DNA of 64,000 nt, taken from Pseudomonadales bacterium (GTDB lineage Bacteria; Pseudomonadota; Gammaproteobacteria; Pseudomonadales; Pseudohongiellaceae). Positions 17,244 through 26,232 of this stretch are shown here, one piece after another. The DNA is taken from positions 1 to 64,000 of the forward strand of contig JACKOH010000004.1 in the NCBI GenBank assembly GCA_024234395.1, written 5' to 3'. Both the position numbers and the translations under genes were made by a program. The notes below the pieces were generated by a model. It was given only the letters and a program-made list of their open reading frames with translations. It was not told where the DNA came from and searched no databases. Every line of letters begins with the position of its first letter. Position 1 is the stretch's first letter.

Positions 17244-18287
17244 ATGGCGCCTCGACTGATTACTCTCTCGCTTTTCCCAGGTTTCCTGCTGTCTCTCGCG
17301 TTACCCCATGCAGTCGTGCTGGCTCAGGAATCAGTGCGTCCTGACCTGCAGGGTGTCTGGAGCAATGCCTCGTTGACCAGTCTTACGCGCATGCCTGGAG
17401 TCGAGTCGCTGGTGGTGACACCGGAACAGGCCGGCGTGATCGCCGCGAGCGTGCCGATAGGGGGTATTGAGGGTGGCTTTGATGAGGGTGACGGAATCAA
17501 TAATACGCCTGACGTGGCCGGGGACGACTTCGGCACCCGAGCCTACAATAATTTCTGGGTCGATCCGGGTGCCACCCTCGCACAGGTCAGGGGTGAATAC
17601 CGTACTTCCTACATTATCGATCCTGAAAATGGGCAGATACCGTATCTGGAAAACCCCACTACCGACTTTCGGCCGACAAATTTCGGCAGCCGATACGTAA
17701 CCGGTATCGGCGATGCCTCCGGCCCCGAAGCTCTGCCCCTGGCCGAGCGCTGTATTATCTCTGATCGCAGGGCTGGTCCGGCAATGCAGAGTGCCCTTTA
17801 CAACAACACCTATCAGTTTGTTCAGACTGACGACTATGTCGTTATCGATGTGGAGCAGATACACGATGCCCGTATCATTCCAGTCTTTGCATCGGCTGAA
17901 GAAGCCCGCGCCGGTCATCGTCCTGAAGTATTGATGCCCTACATGGGAGATTCCGTAGGCTGGTACGAAGACGGTGTCCTGATAGTGGAGACTGTCAATG
18001 TCAATCCTCAACAGATGCGGGAAAGCCCCACGGCGATCACGAACAGGGGTAAGGTCACTGAGCGCTTTGTCCGTCATTCCGACAGCGAGATTGTTTACAG
18101 TTTTACAATCGAAGACCCGGCGCTTTACAGTCAGCCCTGGACCGCGGAACTCAGCTTTTATGCCATAGAAGGGCAGCTCTATGAGTATGCCTGCCACGAA
18201 GGGAATTATTCCATGGCCGGGATTCTCGCCGGGGCACGCAGACAGGATGTGGATAATCGTCAGGAATCGCCACTGAATCGTCGTTAG
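17244..18287 (+). CDS. secreted protein of an unknown three-member family (copy A)
   Basis: 347 residues with a signal peptide (cleavage near LAQES). Conserved landmarks shared with the genes at 39219 and 41819: PDLQGVW at the mature N-terminus; LAERCIISDRR; YNNTYQFVQTDDYVVI; DARIIP; a tryptophan/glycine segment followed by LIVETVN; ERFVRHSD then YSFTIEDPALYSQPWTAE; and YEYACHEGNYSMAGILAGARR at the C-terminus. The family is abundant in marine Proteobacteria and Acidobacteria but no activity is established. AAGGAGAATACC precedes the ATG. Single gene with its own leader. Confidence 0.75.
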   Translation: MAPRLITLSLFPGFLLSLALPHAVVLAQESVRPDLQGVWSNASLTSLTRMPGVESLVVTPEQAGVIAASVPIGGIEGGFDEGDGINNTPDVAGDDFGTRAYNNFWVDPGATLAQVRGEYRTSYIIDPENGQIPYLENPTTDFRPTNFGSRYVTGIGDASGPEALPLAERCIISDRRAGPAMQSALYNNTYQFVQTDDYVVIDVEQIHDARIIPVFASAEEARAGHRPEVLMPYMGDSVGWYEDGVLIVETVNVNPQQMRESPTAITNRGKVTERFVRHSDSEIVYSFTIEDPALYSQPWTAELSFYAIEGQLYEYACHEGNYSMAGILAGARRQDVDNRQESPLNRR

Positions 18288-18533
18288 CAGTCTGATATCT
18301 CACAGGCTGTGGTCCCGCTGATCCGGCGTTAAGTACGGTAAATACCGTGGCAATCTATTCACCGAATAGTCTTGCTGGTATTGATTTCGGCTAACACGGC
18401 GTTCCGGTTGTGGCAATTTTTGTTTTTGCGGAGCAGGTCACACGGATGAACAATGACTAGCACAGTCCGCTCCTCAAATACCTGCTAATCTTCCTGTTGC
18501 ACTCGTCAGGGACCGAAACTGAGATGTAATGGA

Positions 18534-19868
18534 ATGGGGACCCACCCGCCGCCAACAGACCGCGAACTCATCAAGGTCAGATCCGACAGGATTGAGTTGG
18601 GCATGTACATGGCCAACGCGGATCGCCCCTGGTTGGAAACACGCTTCCTTTACCAGGGGTTTCTCGTGGCGAATGAGAATATTCTGAAGGAAGTCCGCAG
18701 GGAGTGCCCATTTATCTACGTGGATGTCGGGAGAAGTCTGCATTCCCTGAATCTGCAATGGTTGCGAGGTCCTGTCAGCCGGTTGACGAATAAGGTTCCG
18801 TCAAAATCCAATATTTCTCCGCGGGATCGCAAATTGATAAGAACAGCAGATCCCGGACGGTACGAAGTCAAAAAATCGGTAGTGGAAGTCTTCGACAACG
18901 CTTACTCGAAGCATCAGTCCGGCCTCAACTCCATGAAGGAAGTCCTGCGGGATATCAAGCGGGGGGGAGGCATAAGTGTTACCAATGTGCGCCGCTCGGT
19001 GAAAGCCTGCGTTGCCAGCATTGTCGAAAATCCCAATGCCATGTTATGGCTGACACGATTGCGAAACCGGCACGAATACACCGCCGAGCATTGTCTGAAT
19101 GTGGGTATCCTGGCAATCGCTCTGGGGCGTCATCTGGGTCTGGATGAGACTGCGCTGGAAACCCTGGGGTTATGCGGTATGTTGCACGACGTGGGGAAAA
19201 TGCAGATTGATCAGAGCATCCTGAACAAACCAGCCCGGCTCACCGAACAGGAATTTGCTGTCATCAAATCTCATTGCGAACTGGGCAGAAAAATTCTGGA
19301 AGCAGACAGTGATCTGCCGAAGGAAGCCATAGAAGCGGCCTGGGGGCACCACGAACGTATTGACGGTACCGGCTACCCCTATGGCACCAAAGCCAGTACG
19401 TTAAATCTTTTTACGCGAATCATCTCAATCGTGGACGCCTACGATGCCATCACTGCCAATCGAAGTTACGATAATTCCAGACCGGCAACGGAGGCTATCA
19501 AGATTTTATTTTACAGCCGGGGTTCTCAGTTTGACCGCTGGCTGGTAGAAGAATTTATCGCCTGCCTGGGAATTTACCCGACTGGCTCACTGGTCGAACT
19601 GCAAAGCGGAGAAGGTGCCGTGGTAATAGACAGTAATAAGAACAGCCGTCTTTATCCAAAGGTAACCATCGTGCTCGATGAGCGCAAACGTAATCGCCAG
19701 CCGCTTGTTGTTGATACCAGAGACTACGAACGAAGCCATGACTCCCGGACGATCCGGACTGTTCTGGATGAAAACGAATTCAATATCGACTACGAGTATA
19801 TCTTTTCCCACTTTCGTCTGATCAACAAGCCTGATCATCCTGCAAAGACTGTATCGTTTGGTAAATAA
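18534..19868 (+). CDS. DUF3391 / HD-GYP cyclic-di-GMP phosphodiesterase
   Basis: 444 residues. The N-terminal DUF3391 domain (KVRSDRIELGMYMANADRPW, then PFIYVDVGRS) is followed by an HD-GYP domain from about residue 165. Metal-binding and catalytic residues are present in HEYTAEHCLNVGI, GMLHDVGKMQID, and HHERIDGTGYPYG, so hydrolysis of c-di-GMP is expected. No signal peptide or membrane span: cytosolic. The C-terminal 80 residues carry an extra SxVELxSGExxVV segment usual in this group. It is followed by a 136-residue gene with repeated DRR motifs that may be a partner. Confidence 0.9.
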   Translation: MGTHPPPTDRELIKVRSDRIELGMYMANADRPWLETRFLYQGFLVANENILKEVRRECPFIYVDVGRSLHSLNLQWLRGPVSRLTNKVPSKSNISPRDRKLIRTADPGRYEVKKSVVEVFDNAYSKHQSGLNSMKEVLRDIKRGGGISVTNVRRSVKACVASIVENPNAMLWLTRLRNRHEYTAEHCLNVGILAIALGRHLGLDETALETLGLCGMLHDVGKMQIDQSILNKPARLTEQEFAVIKSHCELGRKILEADSDLPKEAIEAAWGHHERIDGTGYPYGTKASTLNLFTRIISIVDAYDAITANRSYDNSRPATEAIKILFYSRGSQFDRWLVEEFIACLGIYPTGSLVELQSGEGAVVIDSNKNSRLYPKVTIVLDERKRNRQPLVVDTRDYERSHDSRTIRTVLDENEFNIDYEYIFSHFRLINKPDHPAKTVSFGK

Positions 19869-19927
19869 AGGAGCTTCTGATTATCGTTCCTTATCTGCAA
19901 TTATGAATTCAAAGAGGCAATTTTCGT

Positions 19928-20338
19928 ATGGCAGAATTTATACTGGATAAGCGAAGTCACATTTCCGACCGGCGCAAAAATGCGCTGGATAGACGCGAGT
20001 GGGTAGTAAGCCTGGATAATACTGTATCCGCTCTGAAAGGAAAGATAGTGGATAGACGATGTAACACTTTCGACCGGCGTGGAACAGCGATAGATCGGCG
20101 GGGCAGCCTTTCCGGACCACGTGGAAATCATCTTTATCTCGTTCACGACCTGTCTACGTTCTGCAGGCATCTGCCGGAAGAGGAGTATTGGATCAAACTC
20201 GGCGTTCACGACGATCTTCTGTCGGCTATGGAAAAGGCTCTGCAATATACTGCCAAGGCCTACCCCTGTGATTCCTGTCTTTCCAATCGTGAGCAATTGC
20301 ACTTCAGATCGATGTCAGAGACCGCTTACTTCAAATAG
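19928..20338 (+). CDS. DRR-repeat protein of unknown function
   Basis: 136 residues. The N-terminal 60 residues contain six DRR or DKR triplets at irregular spacing (DKRSHISDRRKNALDRREW, then IVDRRCNTFDRRGTAIDRRG). The rest has a CDSC pair and no known domain. Spaced Arg-Arg motifs recall the RxxxR c-di-GMP-binding motif of PilZ proteins, and the gene follows an HD-GYP gene by about 60 bases, so a role in c-di-GMP signalling is a reasonable guess, but only a guess. AGAGG lies upstream of the ATG. Confidence 0.55.
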   Translation: MAEFILDKRSHISDRRKNALDRREWVVSLDNTVSALKGKIVDRRCNTFDRRGTAIDRRGSLSGPRGNHLYLVHDLSTFCRHLPEEEYWIKLGVHDDLLSAMEKALQYTAKAYPCDSCLSNREQLHFRSMSETAYFK

Positions 20339-20745
20339 CAGGGTAGTCGGGCTGGCTCGGAGTTGATGGCTTGGTTGCGTGCTGAGGTAGTGGCGGGAAG
20401 TGATTTTCTCCACGATGACAACACGCCGAACTCAGCCGACGAAAGTCCAAATCGCCGGATAGCGATCTGATTTCCAGAACGAAATCAGAGGCTTTTTGTT
20501 GGTGACGAAAACTCTTTGCCGGTTGCCTGATTGAGGCATTTCTGTTCTAATTACCGTCAGCACCGATTTGCTCCAGCTTGCGGGGTGCTTAAAAAATACC
20601 AGCTAAACCGGAAAGAATAATGAACCCGATCCGGCTGTGCTGGACCGGGTTTTTTATTGGGCTGATCCCCCACACAAAAAAGATCGGGCATTTGTCTACC
20701 AGCTTGTGCGCCCGCGCTGATGCAAAGCACTAAAAGGAGTTCAGC
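20339..20745. other. intergenic region with a terminator, possible small RNA
   Basis: About 400 bases. No open frame is supported. An intrinsic terminator at 20623-20656 lies about 280 bases after the preceding stop codon and 90 bases before the next gene. It could end a long 3' untranslated region or a separate small RNA transcribed from this spacer. Confidence 0.4.
20623..20656 (+). terminator. rho-independent terminator
   Basis: AACCCG-TCC pairs with GGA-CCGGGTT around a short loop with one bulge on each side, followed directly by a run of six T. Typical intrinsic terminator in the rightward direction, probably ending transcription from the HD-GYP/DRR unit or from a small RNA in the spacer. 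Confidence 0.8.
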
Positions 20746-21249
20746 ATGTTAACTCAGTCAGGATTTCTCCATTCAACCGAGGAGTTGCCTCAGCAAAGGT
20801 TATTCCCCGCCCAGTCGTCGCCTGACGAAACCGATATTGAAGTGGATTTCCCCGTGGACGCAAGCCTGCTGGGCTTGCCCGAAAAACCGGAACAACACAG
20901 TCTGTATGTGGCTTCCCTCGAGTGGACCTGGTTACCGGTGCATATTTGTCAGGATCACTTCTACCTGAGTTGGGATGGCGGTCGCTGGTATCTATGGAAC
21001 CGATACCTGGATGACCTGGATCAGGTCGACTTCGGGGTGGAAAAAGGGTTTATCTCACTGCAGCCTAGCTGGGTTCTGCGAGCCTGTTGCAAACTCGGTA
21101 GTCTGAACCGACGCAAGGCAGCCATGCACCTGATGAAAGCGTATCTTACTTGCGGGCTGCGCGATGTAGCCCCGGCTCGCTGCCCTCTGGTCGCCAGCGA
21201 AGGCTTGTTATCCGACGCGGAACTGATTGCGTTCTGTTCTGCAGGATGA
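20746..21249 (+). CDS. hypothetical cytosolic protein
   Basis: 167 residues, acidic N-terminus, tryptophan-rich middle (SLEWTWLPVHICQDHFYLSWDGGRWYLWNRYLDDLDQ), ending with a short helical segment. AAAAGGAGTTCAGC gives a good ribosome site. No signal peptide, membrane span or known motif. Single-gene unit between a terminator and the Fur-regulated receptor gene. I do not recognise the family. Confidence 0.6.
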   Translation: MLTQSGFLHSTEELPQQRLFPAQSSPDETDIEVDFPVDASLLGLPEKPEQHSLYVASLEWTWLPVHICQDHFYLSWDGGRWYLWNRYLDDLDQVDFGVEKGFISLQPSWVLRACCKLGSLNRRKAAMHLMKAYLTCGLRDVAPARCPLVASEGLLSDAELIAFCSAG

Positions 21250-21417
21250 ACCGGTGAGAGCGGTTGCCAGTGCTTTGATGCGTGGGCTGGCGGTGTTCAG
21301 GCGTAACGAGCAGAAAGCGGGATTCGCCTGAGTAGCAGAGATTAAATCCCGTTCTCCTCGCCGTGCCGGGAAGATTCCAAGCTGTTGACAGTCACAGACA
21401 GCCCCTTTAAAGTTGCA

Positions 21418-21437
21418 AATGATAATAGTTATCATTA
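21418..21437. promoter_or_regulatory. Fur box
   Basis: AATGATAATAGTTATCATTA is an almost perfect inverted repeat matching the Fur consensus GATAATGATAATCATTATC in its core. It lies 65 bases before the TonB-receptor ATG. A TTGACA at 21385-21390, 17 bases before TAAAGT at 21408-21413, would put the box right at the start of transcription, as expected for iron-dependent repression. Confidence 0.82.
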
Positions 21438-21501
21438 GTAATAATATTATCAAAAGAAATCAATTCTTACTTGCTTGTTATTAACGTAATAGGTTTTTTC
21501 A

Positions 21502-23610
21502 ATGAAGTACTTACAGAAAACGGTGTCGCTTGCCGCTGCTGTTGCAATGGGCATTGCTTCCAGTTCCACGCTTGGACAGCAGAAGGCCCAGGACCCCGAA
21601 CCGGCAGACACGAAGGATTCGGGCGCCACTGCGGAAATCATGTATGTCTATGGTACCCGTAACAGCTACCGGGAAGACGAGAGCAGTTCCGTCACCCGGA
21701 CCTCCACCGCGCTGGAGGATATCCCACAGTCGATTTTTGTCATCACCCGGGATGTCATCGACGACCAGGCCATGAACGGTCTCGGTGACCTGGTCCGCTA
21801 TGTGCCGGGCGTTTCTATGGAGCAGGGTGAGGGGCACCGTGATGCACCGGTATTCCGTGGCAATATCAGCACTTCGGATTTCTTCGTCGACGGCATGCGG
21901 GATGATCTGCAGTACATCAGAGATCTTTATAACGTAAACCGGGTGGATGTAATCAAGGGCTCTTCCGCACTGGTCTTTGGTCGTGGCACCGGAGGCGGCG
22001 CGCTCAATCGGGTCAGTAAAACCGCCAATGGCGAGACAATCAGCTCAGTCGACTTCGGCGCCGGCATGTATGGCTATTCCCGGTTCGCTGCAGACTTCGG
22101 TGGCGAGCTCTCCCGGGATGTTGCCGGTCGGGTCAATGCCGTCGTAGAGGAGAGCGACAGTTTCCGGGACGAAGTGGAAATTTCCCGGCGCGGTATCGCG
22201 CCGACAGTCCGTATTCAGGCCACTGATGCAACCCGCATCGATCTGTTCGCGGAAGTGTTTTCCGATGAGCGCACTGTTGATCGGGGGGTACCGTCCCAGG
22301 ACGGTCAGCCCTGGCCGGGCGCTGTGGATACCTTTTTCGGTAACCCGGATCTTTCCAACAGTGAGATCGATGTTGCCACTTTGCGGGGTGTGGCCACGCA
22401 TGCTTTTGGCAATGGGCTGACTCTCCGCGCTGCGCTTTCCTATGGTGACTACGGGAAATTCTACGAGAATGTGTATCCGGGCGGCGCGGTCGACCCACTG
22501 ACCGAGTCGGTTCGAATCAGCTCTTACAACAATGCGACTGACCGGCAGAATCTGCTTGGCCAGGCCGATCTGGTCTGGGCAACATCGCTTGCTGGACTGC
22601 GTCATACTCTGTTTTTCGGCCTGGAGTCCGGTCGCCAGGAAAGTCAGAACCGTCGCGTGAATAGCGATTCCGGCATATTCAGCCTGGACAATCGGGGTCG
22701 GGATCTGGTGCCGGATTTCTCGGTCGCCCCGGCCCGCGACAACACCAATGACCTGGATCTGTTTGCCGTGCTGGTCCAGGATCAGATAGAGCTTTCCGAC
22801 CAGTTCAAAGCCGTGGTGGGACTGCGTTGGGACAGCTTCGATCTCGCCTTCAATGACCGGCGGCCGGGAACCGCAGACTTCGGGCGTAAGGATAACTTTG
22901 TCTCACCCCGTGTCGGACTGATCTGGGAACCGCTGGATGGCCTTTCTTTCTATGGGAGCTGGAGCGAGGCCTTCCTGCCCCAGTCAGGTGAGCAGTTCAG
23001 TTCTCTCAACGTGACTACTGCTGCGCTGGAACCCGAGGAGTTTGAGAACCTGGAAATCGGCGCCCGCTGGATTCCCAACAGCAGGTTGCTGCTCAGCGCG
23101 GCGCTGTACCAGCTGGACCGCACCAATACCAGGGCGCCCGGACCGATACCGGAAACGGTGGTGCTGACCGGGTCGCAACGTGCGGAAGGCCTGGAACTGG
23201 CCTTGCAGGGAGAGTTGATGCCAGGCTGGAACGTCATAGGTGCCATGTCGTTTCAGGATGCAGAGATTACCTCAACCACGAGTTCGGCGCCCTCCGGTCG
23301 TAGCGCACCCCTGGTACCGGAATTCAGCGCGTCATTGTGGAACCGGGTAAGTCTGACCGATCGACTGGATGTTGGGCTCGGCATTATTCATCAGGACCAA
23401 CAGTTTGCGTCCATCAGTAATGCGGTAGTCCTGCCTTCCTACACGCGAGTCGATGCGGCACTTTTCTACAGCCTGAACGAGCGGTTTGATATCCAGTTAA
23501 ATCTTGAGAATCTGGCTGATGAAGAATACTGGTTTACGGCTCATAACGACTACAACATCACTCCCGGCTCGCCGGTCCAGGCACGGCTGAAAGTTTCAGC
23601 CCGGTTCTGA
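21502..23610 (+). CDS. TonB-dependent siderophore receptor
   Basis: 702 residues. Signal peptide, then a plug domain with DIPQSIFVITRDVIDDQ, LVRYVPGVSMEQGEG, FFVDGMRDDLQYIRDLYNVNRVDVIKGSSALVFGRGTGGG, then a 22-strand barrel ending in a C-terminal aromatic residue (KVSARF). The plug sequence is that of the ferric-siderophore branch (FhuE/FcuA-like). It imports a ferric siderophore across the outer membrane using TonB energy. The Fur box upstream indicates induction under iron starvation. No biosynthesis or ABC genes adjoin it, so it probably takes up a siderophore made elsewhere. Confidence 0.92.
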   Translation: MKYLQKTVSLAAAVAMGIASSSTLGQQKAQDPEPADTKDSGATAEIMYVYGTRNSYREDESSSVTRTSTALEDIPQSIFVITRDVIDDQAMNGLGDLVRYVPGVSMEQGEGHRDAPVFRGNISTSDFFVDGMRDDLQYIRDLYNVNRVDVIKGSSALVFGRGTGGGALNRVSKTANGETISSVDFGAGMYGYSRFAADFGGELSRDVAGRVNAVVEESDSFRDEVEISRRGIAPTVRIQATDATRIDLFAEVFSDERTVDRGVPSQDGQPWPGAVDTFFGNPDLSNSEIDVATLRGVATHAFGNGLTLRAALSYGDYGKFYENVYPGGAVDPLTESVRISSYNNATDRQNLLGQADLVWATSLAGLRHTLFFGLESGRQESQNRRVNSDSGIFSLDNRGRDLVPDFSVAPARDNTNDLDLFAVLVQDQIELSDQFKAVVGLRWDSFDLAFNDRRPGTADFGRKDNFVSPRVGLIWEPLDGLSFYGSWSEAFLPQSGEQFSSLNVTTAALEPEEFENLEIGARWIPNSRLLLSAALYQLDRTNTRAPGPIPETVVLTGSQRAEGLELALQGELMPGWNVIGAMSFQDAEITSTTSSAPSGRSAPLVPEFSASLWNRVSLTDRLDVGLGIIHQDQQFASISNAVVLPSYTRVDAALFYSLNERFDIQLNLENLADEEYWFTAHNDYNITPGSPVQARLKVSARF

Positions 23611-23783
23611 TTGAAGCCGCGGCCCTGCGCAGTAAGTCTGTTGCCGGGGCCGTGCCATCACCTTGGCCAGAGGTTCTTAATTGATGGTGATGGGGCATTT
23701 CTGCAGCCTGTCACAGTTGGCCAGGGCCCGTGATTTTTACTACCATTCCAAGGACTGATCAGGGCAGTCTGAATGGCAGTCTC

Positions 23784-25316
23784 ATGAGCGACAACGACAC
23801 CAATTCCGGCACACTTTCCAAAGGTCGAATTCTGGCCTGGAAACAGTGCTCCAAACGCCTGTTTCTGGAAGTCTATCGTCCCGAACTGGCGGTCGAAGAC
23901 GAACAGACAGCGTACTGGTTTGCCATGGGCCGGGAAGTGGGCAGGGTGGCGCGCAGTCTGGAGCCCGGAGGCGTGCTGATCGGCGGGGGCGGGGAAAGAA
24001 CGGTTCAAAGAAGCGGTAACGAGGGCCGTGGTGTATCCCCGGATCTGAGCTCAGCTCTGGAGCAGACGCGCCTGTTGCTTGCTGTGCCTGGCGGACCAGC
24101 TTTATTCGAGGCGACCTTTCAGTATGATGACGTGCTGATCAGGGCAGACATGGTAATCCCATCGGAAACCGGGCTGGTGCTCCGAGAGGTGAAATCCGCC
24201 TCCCGGGTGAAGGACCGGCATCTGGATGACTGTGCGGTTCAGAACTGGGTCATGGCCGGTGCGGGGTATCGGCCTGACCGGGTCGAACTGGCACACGTGG
24301 ACACTTCATTCGAGTATCGGGAGCCTGATAACTACGAAGGGCTGCTTGCGTGCAGGGACATCACTCAGCTGGTGTCGGTGATCAGCAGGGATGTTCCCGA
24401 CTGGGTGAGGGGCGCAAAGCAGACTCTGAATGGACCGGAACCCACGGTCACACCGGGCCTGCAGTGTACCGATCCGTATGACTGCCCGTTTATCGCTCAC
24501 TGCTGGCAGGACGTACCGGACTACCCGGTCAGCTCGTTACCGGACAAGGGCAGGATTGTCGATGAGTTATTGGCGCGGGGCATTGAAGATATCCGTGATA
24601 TTCCCGCAGGCGCGTTGACCAGACCACTGCAGCAACGGGTCAGGCAGGTGACCATCGACGGTAACCCGTTTGTTGACCCCGAAGCCGGCAAGCGTCTCAA
24701 GGCATTGCCTTACCCACGCTTTTATCTGGATTTCGAGACGGTCCAGTTCGCCGTACCGGCCTGGCTGGAGACGCATCCCTATGACCAGTTGCCATTCCAG
24801 TGGTCCTGCCATATCGAACGCGAGCCCGGTAAGCTCGAACAGGCCGATTTCCTCGATACCAGTGGTGAGGCCCCCATGCGAGGCTTTTCCGAACAGCTGT
24901 TGACGATACTGGGGCAGCAGGGACCTGTCTTTACTTACAGCAATTTTGAACGCCGTATTATAAAAGAGCAGGCCAGGCGTTTCCCGGAGCTGGAGGCGCA
25001 GCTTTTTGCCTTGCTGGATCGCCTGGTCGACCTGCAGAAAATTGTCAGACAGAGTTACTACCATCCGGCCATGAAAGGGTCCTGGTCCATCAAGGCAGTA
25101 CTGCCGACCATTGCACCGGAGCTGGATTACGGTCAGCTGGAGGAGGTGAAGGACGGGACCGGGGCGCAGATGGCTTACAAGGCATGTATTGCATCAGGAA
25201 TTGGCGAGGACCGCAGGCAACAGCTTGAAAAAAGACTGAGGGAGTATTGCCGGATGGATACGCTGGCTATGGTGAAGGTGGCCTGGTATTTTCAAGGTCA
25301 CCGGCAATTGGGATAG
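23784..25316 (+). CDS. DUF2779 protein with nuclease-like folds
   Basis: About 510 residues. The N-terminal part resembles Cas4/AddB-type PD-(D/E)XK nucleases: a first cysteine in WKQCSKRLFLEVYRPEL, an RADMVIP aspartate, LVLREVKSAS (ExK), and a later cysteine group CTDPYDCPFIAHC that could bind an Fe-S cluster. The C-terminal DUF2779 region has FYLDFETV (DxE), TYSNFE and a late YCRMDTLAMVKV, as in RNase-H-like exonucleases. ATG 23784 was preferred to a longer start at 23730. Likely a DNA-processing enzyme of unknown role; no partner gene adjoins it. Confidence 0.78.
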   Translation: MSDNDTNSGTLSKGRILAWKQCSKRLFLEVYRPELAVEDEQTAYWFAMGREVGRVARSLEPGGVLIGGGGERTVQRSGNEGRGVSPDLSSALEQTRLLLAVPGGPALFEATFQYDDVLIRADMVIPSETGLVLREVKSASRVKDRHLDDCAVQNWVMAGAGYRPDRVELAHVDTSFEYREPDNYEGLLACRDITQLVSVISRDVPDWVRGAKQTLNGPEPTVTPGLQCTDPYDCPFIAHCWQDVPDYPVSSLPDKGRIVDELLARGIEDIRDIPAGALTRPLQQRVRQVTIDGNPFVDPEAGKRLKALPYPRFYLDFETVQFAVPAWLETHPYDQLPFQWSCHIEREPGKLEQADFLDTSGEAPMRGFSEQLLTILGQQGPVFTYSNFERRIIKEQARRFPELEAQLFALLDRLVDLQKIVRQSYYHPAMKGSWSIKAVLPTIAPELDYGQLEEVKDGTGAQMAYKACIASGIGEDRRQQLEKRLREYCRMDTLAMVKVAWYFQGHRQLG

Positions 25317-25353
25317 ACTCAGGTTTCAAAATTTCCATAACGCGCTTATCAGT

Positions 25354-26232
25354 ATGCTGCCTGTCAATTTTTCACGTTCATCTTTCATGTCGCTTTTTAT
25401 TTCGCTGGGCTGCAGTCTGGTACTGTTGCCGGTGTCCTTAGCCAGTCGCGCTGCCGAAGACTCGTATCCTGCCGTGGCGGCGAATGTCAGTTTCAGTGCT
25501 GTTTTTACGCTGCCGTTCCGGGACAGTGATTACCGCCTCAACTACGGCCCGGATCCGTTGCAATTCGGACAGTTATGGCTCCCGGAAGGAGAGAGCCGCG
25601 GCCTGCTGGTGTTTATTCACGGAGGTTGCTGGCTGAACGAATATGAAGTCGATCATGCCCAGGCCGCTGCAACCGCTCTGGCCGCAGCGGGTTACGACGT
25701 CTGGGCGCTGGAATACCGGCGCACCGGCGACAGCGGAGGCGGCTGGCCCGGCACCTTTGAGGACGTGATCGCCGGTATCAATTACGTTAACAACCTGGCT
25801 CAGTACGGTGTCACCACCGAAAGACTGGCCCTGCTGGGCCACTCAGCCGGTGGTCACCTGGCGGTGCTGGCAGGCGCGCGCCCGGAACTGCTGACGGTCG
25901 AACCCGACCTGGTGGTGGGCCTGGCGGCCATCACCGATGTAATCAGTTACTCCCGGGGAGACAACAGCTGCGAAGTGGCAACGCCGGCATTCATGGGTGG
26001 CAGCGCTGAAGAGCGGCCCGCGGCCTACGCCGAAGCCAATCCGGTAACTTACGGCGTGCACCCTGCCACGGTGCTGTTTCAGGGGGATGTCGACCAGATT
26101 GTGCCGCGGTCCCAGGCGACACTGCCGGGAGCGCAAACCCGGCTCAGTGAAGGCGCTGGCCACTTCGACTGGGTGCATCCCGGGACACCGGCGTTCCGGG
26201 AGTTGCTGCAGCTACTTGCTGGCGGGCTGTAA
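25354..26232 (+). CDS. alpha/beta hydrolase, kynurenine formamidase-like
   Basis: About 292 residues. The oxyanion-hole motif FIHGGCWLN, nucleophile elbow LLGHSAGGHLA, and late aspartate and histidine (FQGDVDQIVP, EGAGHFDWV) make a full catalytic triad. A signal peptide-like start (MSLFISLGCSLVLLPVSLA, from an internal ATG at 25387) suggests export, unusual for kynurenine formamidase. The gene ends exactly where the kynureninase gene begins, which supports hydrolysis of N-formylkynurenine or a related compound; a more general carboxylesterase role is possible. Confidence 0.75.
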   Translation: MLPVNFSRSSFMSLFISLGCSLVLLPVSLASRAAEDSYPAVAANVSFSAVFTLPFRDSDYRLNYGPDPLQFGQLWLPEGESRGLLVFIHGGCWLNEYEVDHAQAAATALAAAGYDVWALEYRRTGDSGGGWPGTFEDVIAGINYVNNLAQYGVTTERLALLGHSAGGHLAVLAGARPELLTVEPDLVVGLAAITDVISYSRGDNSCEVATPAFMGGSAEERPAAYAEANPVTYGVHPATVLFQGDVDQIVPRSQATLPGAQTRLSEGAGHFDWVHPGTPAFRELLQLLAGGL

